Shown: piece by piece, positions 27,428-35,631 of the stretch
How positions within the stretch are numbered: position 1 is the stretch's first letter
How the letters are laid out: every line of letters begins with the position of its first letter
From: Actinokineospora auranticolor
GTDB lineage: Bacteria > Actinomycetota > Actinomycetes > Mycobacteriales > Pseudonocardiaceae
Direction of reading: 5' to 3'
Length of the DNA stretch: 64,000 nucleotides
Assembly: GCF_002934265.1 (NCBI RefSeq)
Contig: NZ_PTIX01000013.1
Coordinates: forward strand, 1-64,000
Program-made: the position numbers and the translations under genes
The notes under the pieces: generated by a model
Seen by the model: only the letters and a program-made list of their open reading frames with translations
What the model was told of the DNA's origin: nothing
Database searches by the model: none

Positions 27428-27523
27428 ATGTTCCAGGTCGAGACGCTCGAGGTGCGGCTGTCGGAGATCTCCGAAGAGGCCGTGATGTACGACTCCTCCG
27501 AGGCGATCGAGCTCGAGGACTAG
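27428..27523 (+). CDS. Putative RiPP precursor peptide A (31 residues)
   Basis: Short acidic peptide starting MFQVETLEVRLSEISEEA and continuing VMYDSSEAIELED. GGGAGG lies six bases before the ATG, a near-ideal ribosome-binding site. The N-terminal part is helical and Glu/Leu-rich like RiPP leaders. The C-terminal part carries Met, Tyr, Asp and two Ser as possible modification sites and no Cys or Thr. An intrinsic hairpin follows at once, then an E1-like enzyme, an oxygenase and an exporter. Precursor status is inferred from size, signals and context; no known precursor family is recognised. Confidence 0.7.
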   Translation: MFQVETLEVRLSEISEEAVMYDSSEAIELED

Positions 27524-27530
27524 GTGTTCC

Positions 27531-27572
27531 GGCGGCGGGCGCTCCTTTCCGGGCGTCCGCCGCCCCCTTTTT
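27531..27572 (+). terminator. Attenuator-type terminator between precursor A and its enzymes
   Basis: 12-bp arms (GGCGGCGGGCGC at 27531-27542, GCGTCCGCCGCC at 27553-27564) with one G-T wobble, followed by a run of C then five T (27568-27572). It starts eight bases after the precursor stop and ends before the enzyme start. This is expected where a precursor is made in excess over its modifying enzymes. Confidence 0.8.
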
Positions 27573-27610
27573 CCCACCCGCAGCGGACCGGACCCTGGGG
27601 AGCGCCACCC

Positions 27611-28723
27611 GTGCCCGAGCTCAAGCCACTGATCAAGCGGTCGCACCACGTCGTGGTGTCCGACGCCGGGCACGTCGCCATCGGCGAGATCCCGGGCCTG
27701 TCCAGCATTCTGCGCGACCCGCCGCCGTGGGTCCCGGTGGCGTTGCGGCGGTTCGACGGCGCGCACACCGTGCAGCGCGTGTTGAAGGAAGTGCACATCA
27801 CGCACCCCGACGTGCGCATCGAGGAGGTCGAGGCGCTCGCGGCGGCGCTCGACGCGGCCCACCTGCTGGAGCGGATCGACGACGACCTCACCGAACTCAC
27901 CCCCCGCGAGCAGGAGCGCTACGACCGGCAGATGCTCCAGTACACGCTCTTCGACCGGGCGGGCGTGCCCGGCACCGGCTACCAGACCCGGCTCAAGCGG
28001 ACCACGGCCACCGTGTTCGGCATGGGCGGCTGGGGCACCTGGCTGTCGCTGCACCTGGCCCTCAACGGGTTCGGCGGGCTGCGGGTCGTCGACGGCGACA
28101 CCGTCGAGCGCTCCAACCTCAACCGGCAGGTGCTCTACAGCGAGGACCAGCTCGGCCACTACAAGGTGGACGCGGCGCGGGAGGCGCTCGCGCGGATCAA
28201 CCCGCACGTCGCGGTCGACGGTTTCCCCGAGTTCGCCACCAACGACGAGGCGCGGCTGCGCGAGTTCATCACCGGCGCGGGCATCGTGTTCATCGCGTGG
28301 GCGAGCCTCGGTTTCTACCGCAAGGACACGATCGCCGAGAAGATCCACCTGATCGCCGAGGAACTGCGCGTGCCGGTGTGCGAACTCGGCGGCGACCCGC
28401 TGGAGATCTCCGTCGGCCCCATTTTCCCGTACGACCGGGGAACGGTCGCGTACGCGACGGTCAAGGCGAAGAACCGCGGCCAGATCTACGACGGCGACGA
28501 CGTCGTGCGCGACCTGCAACGGGCGCGGATGAAGAACCAGTTCGACAACGGGAACCGCACGGTCAACGCGTGGCAGAGCTCGCCGTCGTTGTCCGTGATG
28601 GCGGGGCTGCTGGTCGACCAGGCGGTCAAGTACGTGACCGGGTACGGTGAGTCGACGCTCGTCGGCCGCAAGTTCGTGCTGGACATGGGAACGCTGCGGA
28701 CCCGGACCGTGGAGGTGTTGTGA
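27611..28723 (+). CDS. E1/ThiF-like adenylating enzyme with RRE-like N-terminal domain
   Basis: 370-residue protein. Residues about 8-86 (HHVVVSDAGHVAIGEIPGL ... RRFDGAHTVQRVLKE ... VEALAAALDAAHLLE) look like the winged-helix leader-binding RiPP recognition element fused to E1-like proteins in azole/thiazole RiPP pathways. Residues about 100-365 are an E1/ThiF fold: RYDRQ (103-107), nucleotide loop GMGGWG (137-142), DGDTVERSNLNRQ (161-173) and K185. The usual DxxDN stretch is replaced by VFIAWASLG, and the zinc-binding CxxC pairs of MoeB/ThiF are absent. It probably adenylates or presents the peptide. GGGGAG precedes the GTG start; the stop overlaps the oxygenase start. Confidence 0.8.
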   Translation: MPELKPLIKRSHHVVVSDAGHVAIGEIPGLSSILRDPPPWVPVALRRFDGAHTVQRVLKEVHITHPDVRIEEVEALAAALDAAHLLERIDDDLTELTPREQERYDRQMLQYTLFDRAGVPGTGYQTRLKRTTATVFGMGGWGTWLSLHLALNGFGGLRVVDGDTVERSNLNRQVLYSEDQLGHYKVDAAREALARINPHVAVDGFPEFATNDEARLREFITGAGIVFIAWASLGFYRKDTIAEKIHLIAEELRVPVCELGGDPLEISVGPIFPYDRGTVAYATVKAKNRGQIYDGDDVVRDLQRARMKNQFDNGNRTVNAWQSSPSLSVMAGLLVDQAVKYVTGYGESTLVGRKFVLDMGTLRTRTVEVL

Positions 28724-29385
28724 GCGCGCCGTTCGCCGCCACCGGGCACGCCCAGGTGCGCGACGAGACCACCGTCGCCCTGTGCGCCGAGGTCGCCGAC
28801 CTGGTCGACGCCTGCCCCGACGAGGCGTGGACGCAGGTCGTGCGCTGCCGGGGCGAACTGGCGGACTACCCGCTCTTCCCCCGCGACCCGCGGCTGGACG
28901 AGGTGCACCGGGAGACGCGCGCGGAGAAGGAGCGCGGTCTGTTCTGCTACTCGTTCGCCCGCGTCGCCGACAGCGCGGAGAACGCCGACCGGGTGCCGTG
29001 GGACCGGATCAAGGCGCTGCTGCTGGCCCCCGACATCGTCGGCCTCATCGCCGAGCGCACCGGGCGGACCGTGACGTCAGTCGACCTGGCGTACGTCAAC
29101 TGCTTCCGCCGCGGCGACTTCCTCACCACGCACACCGACAAGGCCGAACCGTCCACGATCGCGGCCGCGTTCAGCCTGACCCCGAACTGGGACGCGGGGG
29201 ACGGCGGCTGCACGTACGTGCTGGACCGGGACCGGGAGACCGTGGTCGACCAGGTCAGCCCGCGGTTGGGGGCGTTGCTGCTGCTGGACACGCTGGCGGT
29301 CGAGGTGCCGCACTACGTGTCCGAGGTGACCGGCGACGTCGGCGACGGGTTCGTCCGCAAGTCCCTCATCGCGAGGTATTCGTGA
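28720..29385 (+). CDS. 2OG-Fe(II) oxygenase (prolyl-4-hydroxylase-like)
   Basis: 221-residue cytosolic non-haem iron oxygenase. The facial triad is H138-x-D140 (in FLTTHTDKAEP) and H198 (in VEVPHYVSEV). R213 (FVRKSLIARYS) lies at the expected 2-oxoglutarate contact. The family segment VNCFRRGDFLTTHTD is followed by the WDAGDGGCTYVL strand. By context it would hydroxylate or desaturate a residue of the precursor peptide. GTG overlaps the ThiF-like stop (GTGA), and its stop overlaps the exporter start, so the three genes are translationally coupled. Confidence 0.85.
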   Translation: MSAPFAATGHAQVRDETTVALCAEVADLVDACPDEAWTQVVRCRGELADYPLFPRDPRLDEVHRETRAEKERGLFCYSFARVADSAENADRVPWDRIKALLLAPDIVGLIAERTGRTVTSVDLAYVNCFRRGDFLTTHTDKAEPSTIAAAFSLTPNWDAGDGGCTYVLDRDRETVVDQVSPRLGALLLLDTLAVEVPHYVSEVTGDVGDGFVRKSLIARYS

Positions 29386-30638
29386 CCGTTCCCGGCACAG
29401 CCGTGCCACCCTGGTGGCGGCGGCTGGCGCTCGGCCTGTACGGACCGGCGCCCACGGGCCCGGTGCGCGCGGTCGTGGTGATCACCCTGGTCTCCTACAT
29501 CGGGCTGGGGTTGTGGTTCGGCTCGTTCGTGCTGTTCCTGACCCGTTCGGTGGGGCTGCCCGCGCCGCAGGTCGGTGTGGGGGCGCTCATCGCGGGGCTC
29601 GCCGCCGTGCTCGCGGCCACGCCCGCCGGGGTGCTGGCGGACCGGTTCGGGTACCGGGGGGTGCTGTTCGCGCTGTACACGGCCGGGGCGGTCGCCACGG
29701 TGGGGTACGCGTTCGTGCGCGGGTTCTGGCCGTTCGTGCTGGCCGCGTGCGTGGTGGCGGTGGCGATGGAGAGCAGCGGCGGGGTGCGGACCGCGCTGAC
29801 GACCGTGCTGGCCGACGACGACGAACGCCTGCGCTGCCTCGCCCAGTGCCGGGTGATGTCCCAGCTGGGCCTGGCGCTCGGGGCGGCGGGGTCCGCGGTC
29901 GTCATCCAGCTCGACACCCGCCCGGCGTACCTGGCGATGCTGGGCGTGACCGCGTCGGCGTACTTCGCGTGCGCGTGGCTGGTGACGCGCCTGCCCGCGA
30001 CCGAGGTGCCCGCCCGGGAACGGGTCGGCCGCGCGTCCGTGCTGCGGGACCGGCCGTACCTGCTGATCACCGCGCTGATCGCCGTGCTGACGGTGAACTG
30101 GGGCATGCTCACCACCGGCATCCCGCTCTGGATCGCGCACCACACGACCGCTCCCCGCTGGGTGTCCGCGGCCATCCTCGTGCTGAACACCGTCTGCATC
30201 GCCCTGTTGCAGGTCCGGTTCTCCGCCAAGGCCGAGACCACCGTCGACGCGACCCGCGCCGCTCGCCGCGCGGGCCTGCTGCTGGCGGCGTCCTGCCTCA
30301 TCCTGGCGACCACCGCGGGCTCCGGCGGCGCCCTCGTGATCGCCGTCCTGCTGAGTGGCGCCTTGGTCCACACCTTCGGCGAACTCCTCTACGTGGCCGC
30401 GGGATGGGGGTTGTCGATCTCCCTCATGTCGCCCACCGCCCGCGGCGAGTACCAGGGCATGAGCGCGGCGGGGCTCGCGGTGGCCCAGGCGGTGACACCC
30501 CTGGTCATGACGACCCTGATCGCCGAGTGGGGCACGCCGGGGTGGCTGGTGTTGGGGGTGGCGTTCGCCGGGGCGGGGTTGTGCCTGACGCCCGCTTCGC
30601 GGTGGGCGGAGCGGAACCGCCCTTGGGCCACCACCTGA
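29382..30638 (+). CDS. MFS transporter, putative peptide exporter
   Basis: 418-residue, 12-segment major facilitator. The loop 2-3 motif A variant (GVLADRFGYRGVLFALYT) is clear, and the second half has the usual six segments (TALIAVLTVNWGMLTTGIPL through AGAGLCLTP). In this operon it most plausibly exports the finished peptide or provides self-resistance. GTG start overlaps the oxygenase stop. It is the last gene of cassette A. Confidence 0.88.
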   Translation: MTVPGTAVPPWWRRLALGLYGPAPTGPVRAVVVITLVSYIGLGLWFGSFVLFLTRSVGLPAPQVGVGALIAGLAAVLAATPAGVLADRFGYRGVLFALYTAGAVATVGYAFVRGFWPFVLAACVVAVAMESSGGVRTALTTVLADDDERLRCLAQCRVMSQLGLALGAAGSAVVIQLDTRPAYLAMLGVTASAYFACAWLVTRLPATEVPARERVGRASVLRDRPYLLITALIAVLTVNWGMLTTGIPLWIAHHTTAPRWVSAAILVLNTVCIALLQVRFSAKAETTVDATRAARRAGLLLAASCLILATTAGSGGALVIAVLLSGALVHTFGELLYVAAGWGLSISLMSPTARGEYQGMSAAGLAVAQAVTPLVMTTLIAEWGTPGWLVLGVAFAGAGLCLTPASRWAERNRPWATT

Positions 30639-30645
30639 GTGGTGG
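30628..30645. terminator. Small hairpin at the convergent MFS/M20 junction
   Basis: CCACCAC/GTGGTGG arms around CTGA, overlapping the MFS stop codon. It could serve as a bidirectional terminator; the stem is short. Confidence 0.35.
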
Positions 30646-30775
30646 TTCCGCGTGGGCGTGCCGTGGTTGGGGATGTGCGGTGAGGCCGCGGAGTCGATGG
30701 TGGGGGCCGCTTCGCGAGCGGTCGCTTCGCGGATCGGCTTGGCCTCGCCGAAGGCGGCGACGCGTGCGGTCACCC

Positions 30776-32260
30776 CTAGACGCGGAGGCGGGCGAGGAAG
30801 CGGTAGAGGGCCTCGGTGCCTTGGCGGAGGGCATCGGTGTTGACGCGTTCGTTGTTGCCGTGCATGCGGGTGGCGGTGTCGCCGTCCACGGCGTAGGGGT
30901 ACAGGCCGTAGACGGGGATGCCCTTCTCCCGCCACGGGCGGGCGCTGGTGCTGGCCTCGAACTGGGACGGGGCGGTGCGCAGGCCCGGGTAGACCTCGCG
31001 CGTGGCCGCGTCCCAGTGGCGGTACACATCGGTGTCCACTGAGGACGCCGGGAGGGACAGGTCCGACGTCAACCTGGCCAGGATCTGGGTGTCGGTGTCG
31101 CCTTCGCGGCCGATGAGGCGGAGGGTGGCGCCCTGGGCGGACAGCAGGGTGCGGACGTCGTCGATGAACCGGGTCGGGTCGTCGCCGTCGGGGACGAAGC
31201 CGATGCGGACCTCGGCGACGGCCGTGGACGGCACGATGCTCGAGTAGTACCCGCCGCGCTGGCCGACGAAGGAGAAGGTCGTGCGCAGCAACGAGTTGTG
31301 GATCCACGGGTGGTCGCTGAGGCGGACGACCACGGCGCCCCAGTGGTCCCGGTCGGCCTGCGCCTCGGCGCGCAGGAGGTGGCGGATGGCGGTGGCGAAG
31401 CGGGTGTCGGGGGTGGCTTGGCCGAGTGCGGTGAAGTAGTCGCGGACCAGCGCGGGCAGGCGCACGGCGGGCTTGTAGCGGGACAGCGCGGTCAGGGCCG
31501 CGCCGAGCCGGGTGATGGCCGGGCCGTCGTCGGGGTGCGAGGAGTGGGTGGCCGCCCCCGTGGCGCTCACCTCGGTCAGGATGGACGTCCTGTCCCGAGT
31601 GGACAGTGAGGCGAGCATCGGCGCCATACCGTCGGGACCGGTGAGCAGCCAGCCGCCCTCGGTGATGGCGGCGCCGGCGGCGACCTTGTCGTAGTGGTTG
31701 TCGACCAGCCAGCGCGCGCCGTACGCGCCGCCCTCCTCGTCGGCGTCGGCGAGGTAGAGGATGTCGCGGTCGAACGTGGCGCCTTCCTTGACGTGCCGCA
31801 GGATCGCGGCCATGAACGCCGCGCCCGCGCCCTTCATGTCGATGGCGCCGCGGCCGTGCAGCCAGCCGTCGACGATGGCGCCGCCGTACGGGTCCTGCTG
31901 CCAGTTCTCCCGTTCCACGGTGACGACGTCCGAGTGCGACATGAACAGCAGCGGCGGTTTCCCGCCCTGGCCCGGCACCCGGGCGACCAGGTGGGCGTTG
32001 TCGGCCTTGGGCGTCGGGATGATCTGCGTCGACACCCCCGCCGCGGTCCACTTCGCCCGCAGCGCCTCGGCGAACGGCAGCGTGACGCCGCCCTGGCCGG
32101 TGTGCGAGGTGTCGAACCGCAGCATCTCCTGCGCCAGCACCACGGGATCGGTGCCGTCACCGCCCTCGGCGACCGCGGGGCGCACCACCCCCGCCGCCGC
32201 CGCGATCCCCGTCACTGCGGCACCGGCACGCAGAACTCCCCGTCGAGAAACCGAACCCAT
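30776..32260 (-). CDS. Tat-exported M20 family metallopeptidase
   Basis: 494-residue peptidase. The N-terminus is a twin-arginine signal (SRRGVLRAGAAVTGIAAAAG), so it is folded before export. The M20 catalytic domain shows LLFMSHSDVVTVE (first zinc His and catalytic Asp), LHGRGAIDMKGAGAAFMAA (bridging Asp), ADADEEGGAYGARWL (general-base Glu pair) and MHGNNERVNTDAL (last His). A dimerisation domain lies in the middle. The role is carboxypeptidase or aminoacylase-like. The start is the ATG just before the Tat motif. It lies between two RiPP cassettes and could trim a peptide outside the cell, though only position suggests this. Confidence 0.9.
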   Translation of the reverse strand: MGSVSRRGVLRAGAAVTGIAAAAGVVRPAVAEGGDGTDPVVLAQEMLRFDTSHTGQGGVTLPFAEALRAKWTAAGVSTQIIPTPKADNAHLVARVPGQGGKPPLLFMSHSDVVTVERENWQQDPYGGAIVDGWLHGRGAIDMKGAGAAFMAAILRHVKEGATFDRDILYLADADEEGGAYGARWLVDNHYDKVAAGAAITEGGWLLTGPDGMAPMLASLSTRDRTSILTEVSATGAATHSSHPDDGPAITRLGAALTALSRYKPAVRLPALVRDYFTALGQATPDTRFATAIRHLLRAEAQADRDHWGAVVVRLSDHPWIHNSLLRTTFSFVGQRGGYYSSIVPSTAVAEVRIGFVPDGDDPTRFIDDVRTLLSAQGATLRLIGREGDTDTQILARLTSDLSLPASSVDTDVYRHWDAATREVYPGLRTAPSQFEASTSARPWREKGIPVYGLYPYAVDGDTATRMHGNNERVNTDALRQGTEALYRFLARLRV

Positions 32261-32750
32261 CGCGCGTCGAACCTCCCCAGACCCAGTTCGCGTTCTCCGC
32301 ACGCTACCAGCGACCCCATACGCCGTACCACTGTCAAACGGGGGAACCGGGGTCCCGGTCCGCGCACACATTCCGCCACGGTCGCCCGCGCGTGCCGCCC
32401 CGGACTCGGCGGTGGCGCTCAGTCCGGGGTCGCCGTCGAGCGGGGGTATGGCGTGGTCGAGCCACGGCTGGGCCGCCTGGCGCGCGGGCCGGCCCGTGCC
32501 GTGTGGCGGATGCCAGGCGCGCACGGCTGGTTGGTCGCCCGCGGGCGACGCGGCGGAAGCCCGCGATCACCTTGTTCGGCAACCGCTGACCGGCCGCCGA
32601 AAGAGGCGGACCTCACCGGCGTGGAAACCGACCACGCGGGTCGTCGATCGGCAACCGCGATGACCGGGACAAGTCCACAAAGGTCTCCCGGTACCCGTCG
32701 CGCGAGTCCCGTGTGGATGTGGCAGGCGTGGCGCGGGATCACATTTCTGG
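32261..32750. other. Intergenic, nothing supported
   Basis: 490 bp upstream of the M20 gene and downstream of the hydrolase. Open frames lack motifs; no hairpin or operator stands out. Confidence 0.5.
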
Positions 32751-33452
32751 TCATCGGGTGCTCGTGGTCCCCTGCGGCAGGAATCGGCGGACGAGGGCGG
32801 CGACGGCGGTGGGTTGGGTCGCGACCATGTCGTGGGCGCCGTCGACCTCTGTGACGGTGAGGTTCGGGTTCGCCGCGGCCGCGGCCAGCAGGTCACGTTC
32901 CACGCCACGGCGGCCGGCGGCCATCAGGTCTTCGAAGCCCTGTGCCTGCTGGAGGTTCCTCGTCGCCAGCAGCACCAGGGTCGGGCATCTCGCCTTGGCG
33001 AAGGCGTCGATGGTGTCGTCGGCGCGGAAGGCGTCGAGCACGGTGGACAGGAACGGGGTCTGGGCCTGTGCCGCGAACGCCGCCCGCGGTGCGGCCAGGT
33101 CCGCGTCGAGGCGGGCGGGTGCCATGCCCGGGTAGTTGTCCGCCCGTCTGGTGAGGGCGCCGCGGTGGCCGTCGACGCTGACCGCGGCGGGGCACTCCGG
33201 GTGTCGAGCCGCCCAGCGGCCCGCGATCATGCCGCCGAAGGACATGCCGACCACGGCCGGGTTGTCCAGGCCGAGTGCCTCGATGTCCGCCAGGGCGATG
33301 TCCCACGACCAGGGCAGGTCCGCGCGCAGGTCGACGGCGAGCACGTGGTGGGTGTCGGTCAGGTGGTCGGCGAACTCGCGCCATTCCCGCGCGTTGCCGC
33401 CCAAGCCGTGCAGCAGGAGCAACTGCGGTCCCGATCCGCCGAAGTCGATCAC
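32751..33452 (-). CDS. Alpha/beta-fold hydrolase
   Basis: 233-residue esterase/lipase-like enzyme. It has the oxyanion-hole strand LLLLHGLGGNAREWREFA, the nucleophile elbow VVGMSFGGMIAGRWA (Ser) and a C-terminal VDGAHDMVATQP (His). The acid is likely in CPTLVLLATRN or just after. GAGGAG lies six bases before the GTG start, which overlaps the stop of the upstream helix-turn-helix gene (GTGA). Substrate unknown. Confidence 0.88.
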   Translation of the reverse strand: MIDFGGSGPQLLLLHGLGGNAREWREFADHLTDTHHVLAVDLRADLPWSWDIALADIEALGLDNPAVVGMSFGGMIAGRWAARHPECPAAVSVDGHRGALTRRADNYPGMAPARLDADLAAPRAAFAAQAQTPFLSTVLDAFRADDTIDAFAKARCPTLVLLATRNLQQAQGFEDLMAAGRRGVERDLLAAAAANPNLTVTEVDGAHDMVATQPTAVAALVRRFLPQGTTSTR

Positions 33453-33889
33453 AACAAGCTCCTCATCCGGTTGCCGATGGATTCCGTCGTGACGCCGCCG
33501 TCCGGGTGGCGGTCGAGCTTTCCCCTGGTCACGAGGTCGTGCACGCCCTGCCGGGTGACGCCGAGCATGGCGCCCGCGACGCTGTAGGAGACGTGGTCCA
33601 CGCCCGGGTAGCCCGCGCGCAGTGCGACGACCCGCCCGAACGGCGTGCCCCACCAGCCCGCGGGGGGCGCGAAGTGGTCGCCCGGGTAGAGCGCGGCGAT
33701 CAGGCGGGCGACGCACCCCACCGCGGCGGCTTGGTCCGCGCCGAGCAGCCGCGCCGCCCACTCCTCGGCCGCCGCTCGAACCCGATCGGTCGGCTGGTCG
33801 ATACCCAGCAGGATCTCCAGCGGGTCGAGCAATCGCTGCCGCACCACCGCGACCAACTGCTCGACCAGAGCTGCGTGCGAAACCGGCAC
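33449..33889 (-). CDS. Helix-turn-helix DNA-binding protein
   Basis: 146-residue protein. The C-terminal part (VSYSVAGAMLGVTRQGVHDL, then VTRGKLDRHPDGG) is an excisionase/MerR-like helix-turn-helix. The N-terminal 90 residues are helical, possibly for dimerisation or ligand sensing. GGAGGTG lies six bases before the GTG at 33889, and a palindrome (33921-33941) sits in the leader. It is coupled to the hydrolase downstream, forming a small regulator-enzyme operon divergent from RiPP cassette B. It may regulate itself and possibly the cassette. Confidence 0.7.
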   Translation of the reverse strand: MPVSHAALVEQLVAVVRQRLLDPLEILLGIDQPTDRVRAAAEEWAARLLGADQAAAVGCVARLIAALYPGDHFAPPAGWWGTPFGRVVALRAGYPGVDHVSYSVAGAMLGVTRQGVHDLVTRGKLDRHPDGGVTTESIGNRMRSLL

Positions 33890-33920
33890 CCGGCCACCTC
33901 CTTGACGCCAAGTGCCAAGT

Positions 33921-33941
33921 ACTTGACAGGTGGTGTCAAGT
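33921..33941 (-). promoter_or_regulatory. Palindromic operator upstream of the HTH gene
   Basis: Perfect 8-bp arms (ACTTGACA and TGTCAAGT) separated by 5 bp. Overlapping half-site-like CAAGT/ACTTG repeats occur immediately downstream (33909-33925). TTGACA within the arm may double as a -35 element for the minus-strand operon. Confidence 0.6.
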
Positions 33942-34076
33942 AGCGGTCGCCGGGAGCGGGCGGGCGTCCTTTTGCGACTCACGGAACCGTCCGCGTGCGT
34001 CATTTCCATTACAACCGTTTGACGGTGCCCAGCCCGGCAAACGCGCGTCCGTGCTCCGGACTTCCATTCCGAGCAG

Positions 34077-34094
34077 TTTCAACCATATTTGAAA
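34077..34094 (+). promoter_or_regulatory. Possible operator before precursor B
   Basis: TTTCAA and TTGAAA are arranged as an inverted repeat around CCATAT, in a locally AT-rich stretch about 95 bp before the precursor ATG. Arms are only 6 bp, so this is tentative. Confidence 0.3.
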
Positions 34095-34188
34095 ACCTGG
34101 CAGCGACCTGCCGGTCGATCGTACTTTTGAGAGGCGGGGGTGATACCCGTCATCCTCAGCAGAACAGTGCGCGACTGGAGGAACCAGA

Positions 34189-34368
34189 ATGCCCGTCACC
34201 ACCTTGGCCCACGCGGAAAACGACTTGACGCTCGTCGAGTTGACGGACCTCGAGGTCACCCGTTTCGTCGAGGACAGCTCCGTCGTCGGCGCGCCGACCT
34301 CGTTCGAGGCGCGTCCGACGGTCCGGCCCATCCGCCGGACGTCGCCGGGCGTCAAGCACACCGCCTGA
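34189..34368 (+). CDS. Putative thioamidated-RiPP precursor peptide B (59 residues)
   Basis: Peptide with GGAGG seven bases before the ATG, immediately upstream of YcaO and TfuA genes. The first 30 residues are acidic and helical (AHAENDLTLVELTDLEVTRF), like a leader. The C-terminal 25 are basic and Pro/Arg-rich (SFEARPTVRPIRRTSPG, ending VKHTA), a plausible core. There are no Cys residues, so azol(in)e formation would be limited to Ser/Thr, and backbone thioamidation is the likelier modification. No cleavage motif such as GG is obvious. It resembles no precursor family I can name. Confidence 0.78.
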   Translation: MPVTTLAHAENDLTLVELTDLEVTRFVEDSSVVGAPTSFEARPTVRPIRRTSPGVKHTA

Positions 34369-34395
34369 TCCCCGCCCGGCTGGTGTGAGGACTCC

Positions 34396-35631
34396 ATGCG
34401 GATCTTCGACGTCGACCACTCGGCGGCCAAGCACTTCCAGCACGGAACCCATCGAACCCGTTCGCCACGCGCGACGCTCGACGCTTTCGTGCCCAGGATG
34501 CGCGAGTTCGGGATCACCCGGCTCGCCGACGTGACCGGACTCGACCACATCGGGATCCCGGTGTACATGGCGGTGCGGCCGAACGCGCGCAGCCTGGCGG
34601 TCGCCCAGGGGAAAGGCATCGACCACGACTCTGCCAAGGCCTCCGCGCTGATGGAGGCGATCGAGTCGTGGCACGCGGAGAACATCGAGGCACCACTGCG
34701 TTACGAGTCCTTCGCCAGGCTGCACCGGTCGGCGCGCGTCATCGACGTGACGCGGCTGCCGGTGCGGCGCGGTGGGGCGCTGGAACCGAACTCGCCGTGC
34801 CTGTGGATCGAGGGGTACGACCTGATCCGGGGCGAGTCGACGTGGGTGCCGTTCGAGTCCGTCATGACCAACTTCGTCCGCCCCGAGCGGGCGATGACCG
34901 CGTTCGTCACCGGCTCGAACGGGCTGGCCTCCGGCAACCACCTGCTGGAGGCCGTGGAACACGCGCTGTGCGAGGTGATCGAGCGCGATGCCTGCACGGT
35001 GTGGAACAGCAGGGGCGGACGCTCGCTCGTGGACACCCGGGTCGACCTCGACACGGTCACCGATCCCGCGGTGCGGCGCGTGCTGGAGCGGCTGGCGGGG
35101 GCCGGATTCGTGGTCGGGGCGTGGGAAGTCACGTCCGACACCGGGATCCCCGCGTACGACGCCCTCATCCTGGAGGACCCGGACCAGCCGCGGTGGGCGT
35201 TGAAGGGCACCTTCGGTGGGCACGGTTGCCACCTCGACCCGGGCGTCGCGCTGCTGCGAGCGGTGACGGAGGCCGTGCAGTCCCGGCTCACGCTCATCGC
35301 GGGCAGCCGCGACGACATGTACGAGTACGCGACCGAGGCGAACCCGGACGACCTGCGGATCATCATGGACCTGGTCACCGGTTCGCCCGGCGGGCGCGCC
35401 TTCCCGTCCGGCCGATCCCAGGCGACGGACACCTTCGAGGGCGACATCGCGGTGCTGCTCGCCGCGCTGCGGGGCATCGGCGTCGAGAACGCGGTGGTCG
35501 TCGACCTCACCCGGCCGGACATCGGTGTGCCGGTGGTCAAGGTCGTCGTCCCCGTCCTCGAACCGGACGACGCGCACTTCGACTACCTACCGGGACCACG
35601 CGCCCGGGCCGCGGCGGTGACCCGGACATGA
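34396..35631 (+). CDS. YcaO-type ATP-dependent peptide backbone-activating enzyme
   Basis: 411-residue YcaO protein. YcaO enzymes phosphorylate a backbone amide oxygen and let a nucleophile (S, N or a side chain) attack. ATP/Mg-binding glutamate motifs are visible: SALMEAIESWHAEN (about residues 83-96), LLEAVEHALCEVIERDAC (183-200) and RAVTEAVQSRL. The C-terminus lacks the PxPxP tail typical of azoline-forming YcaOs. With TfuA adjacent it most likely makes thioamides. It starts 27 bp after the precursor stop; its stop overlaps the TfuA start (ATGA). Confidence 0.93.
   Translation: MRIFDVDHSAAKHFQHGTHRTRSPRATLDAFVPRMREFGITRLADVTGLDHIGIPVYMAVRPNARSLAVAQGKGIDHDSAKASALMEAIESWHAENIEAPLRYESFARLHRSARVIDVTRLPVRRGGALEPNSPCLWIEGYDLIRGESTWVPFESVMTNFVRPERAMTAFVTGSNGLASGNHLLEAVEHALCEVIERDACTVWNSRGGRSLVDTRVDLDTVTDPAVRRVLERLAGAGFVVGAWEVTSDTGIPAYDALILEDPDQPRWALKGTFGGHGCHLDPGVALLRAVTEAVQSRLTLIAGSRDDMYEYATEANPDDLRIIMDLVTGSPGGRAFPSGRSQATDTFEGDIAVLLAALRGIGVENAVVVDLTRPDIGVPVVKVVVPVLEPDDAHFDYLPGPRARAAAVTRT

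Noticed and set aside
27428-28723. Cassette A as a microcin C7-like (MccA/MccB) system
   Set aside because: The MccB-type E1 adenylates a C-terminal Asn of a heptapeptide; this precursor ends in Leu-Glu-Asp, the E1 lacks the expected Asp motif, and an oxygenase replaces the MccC7 accessory enzymes.
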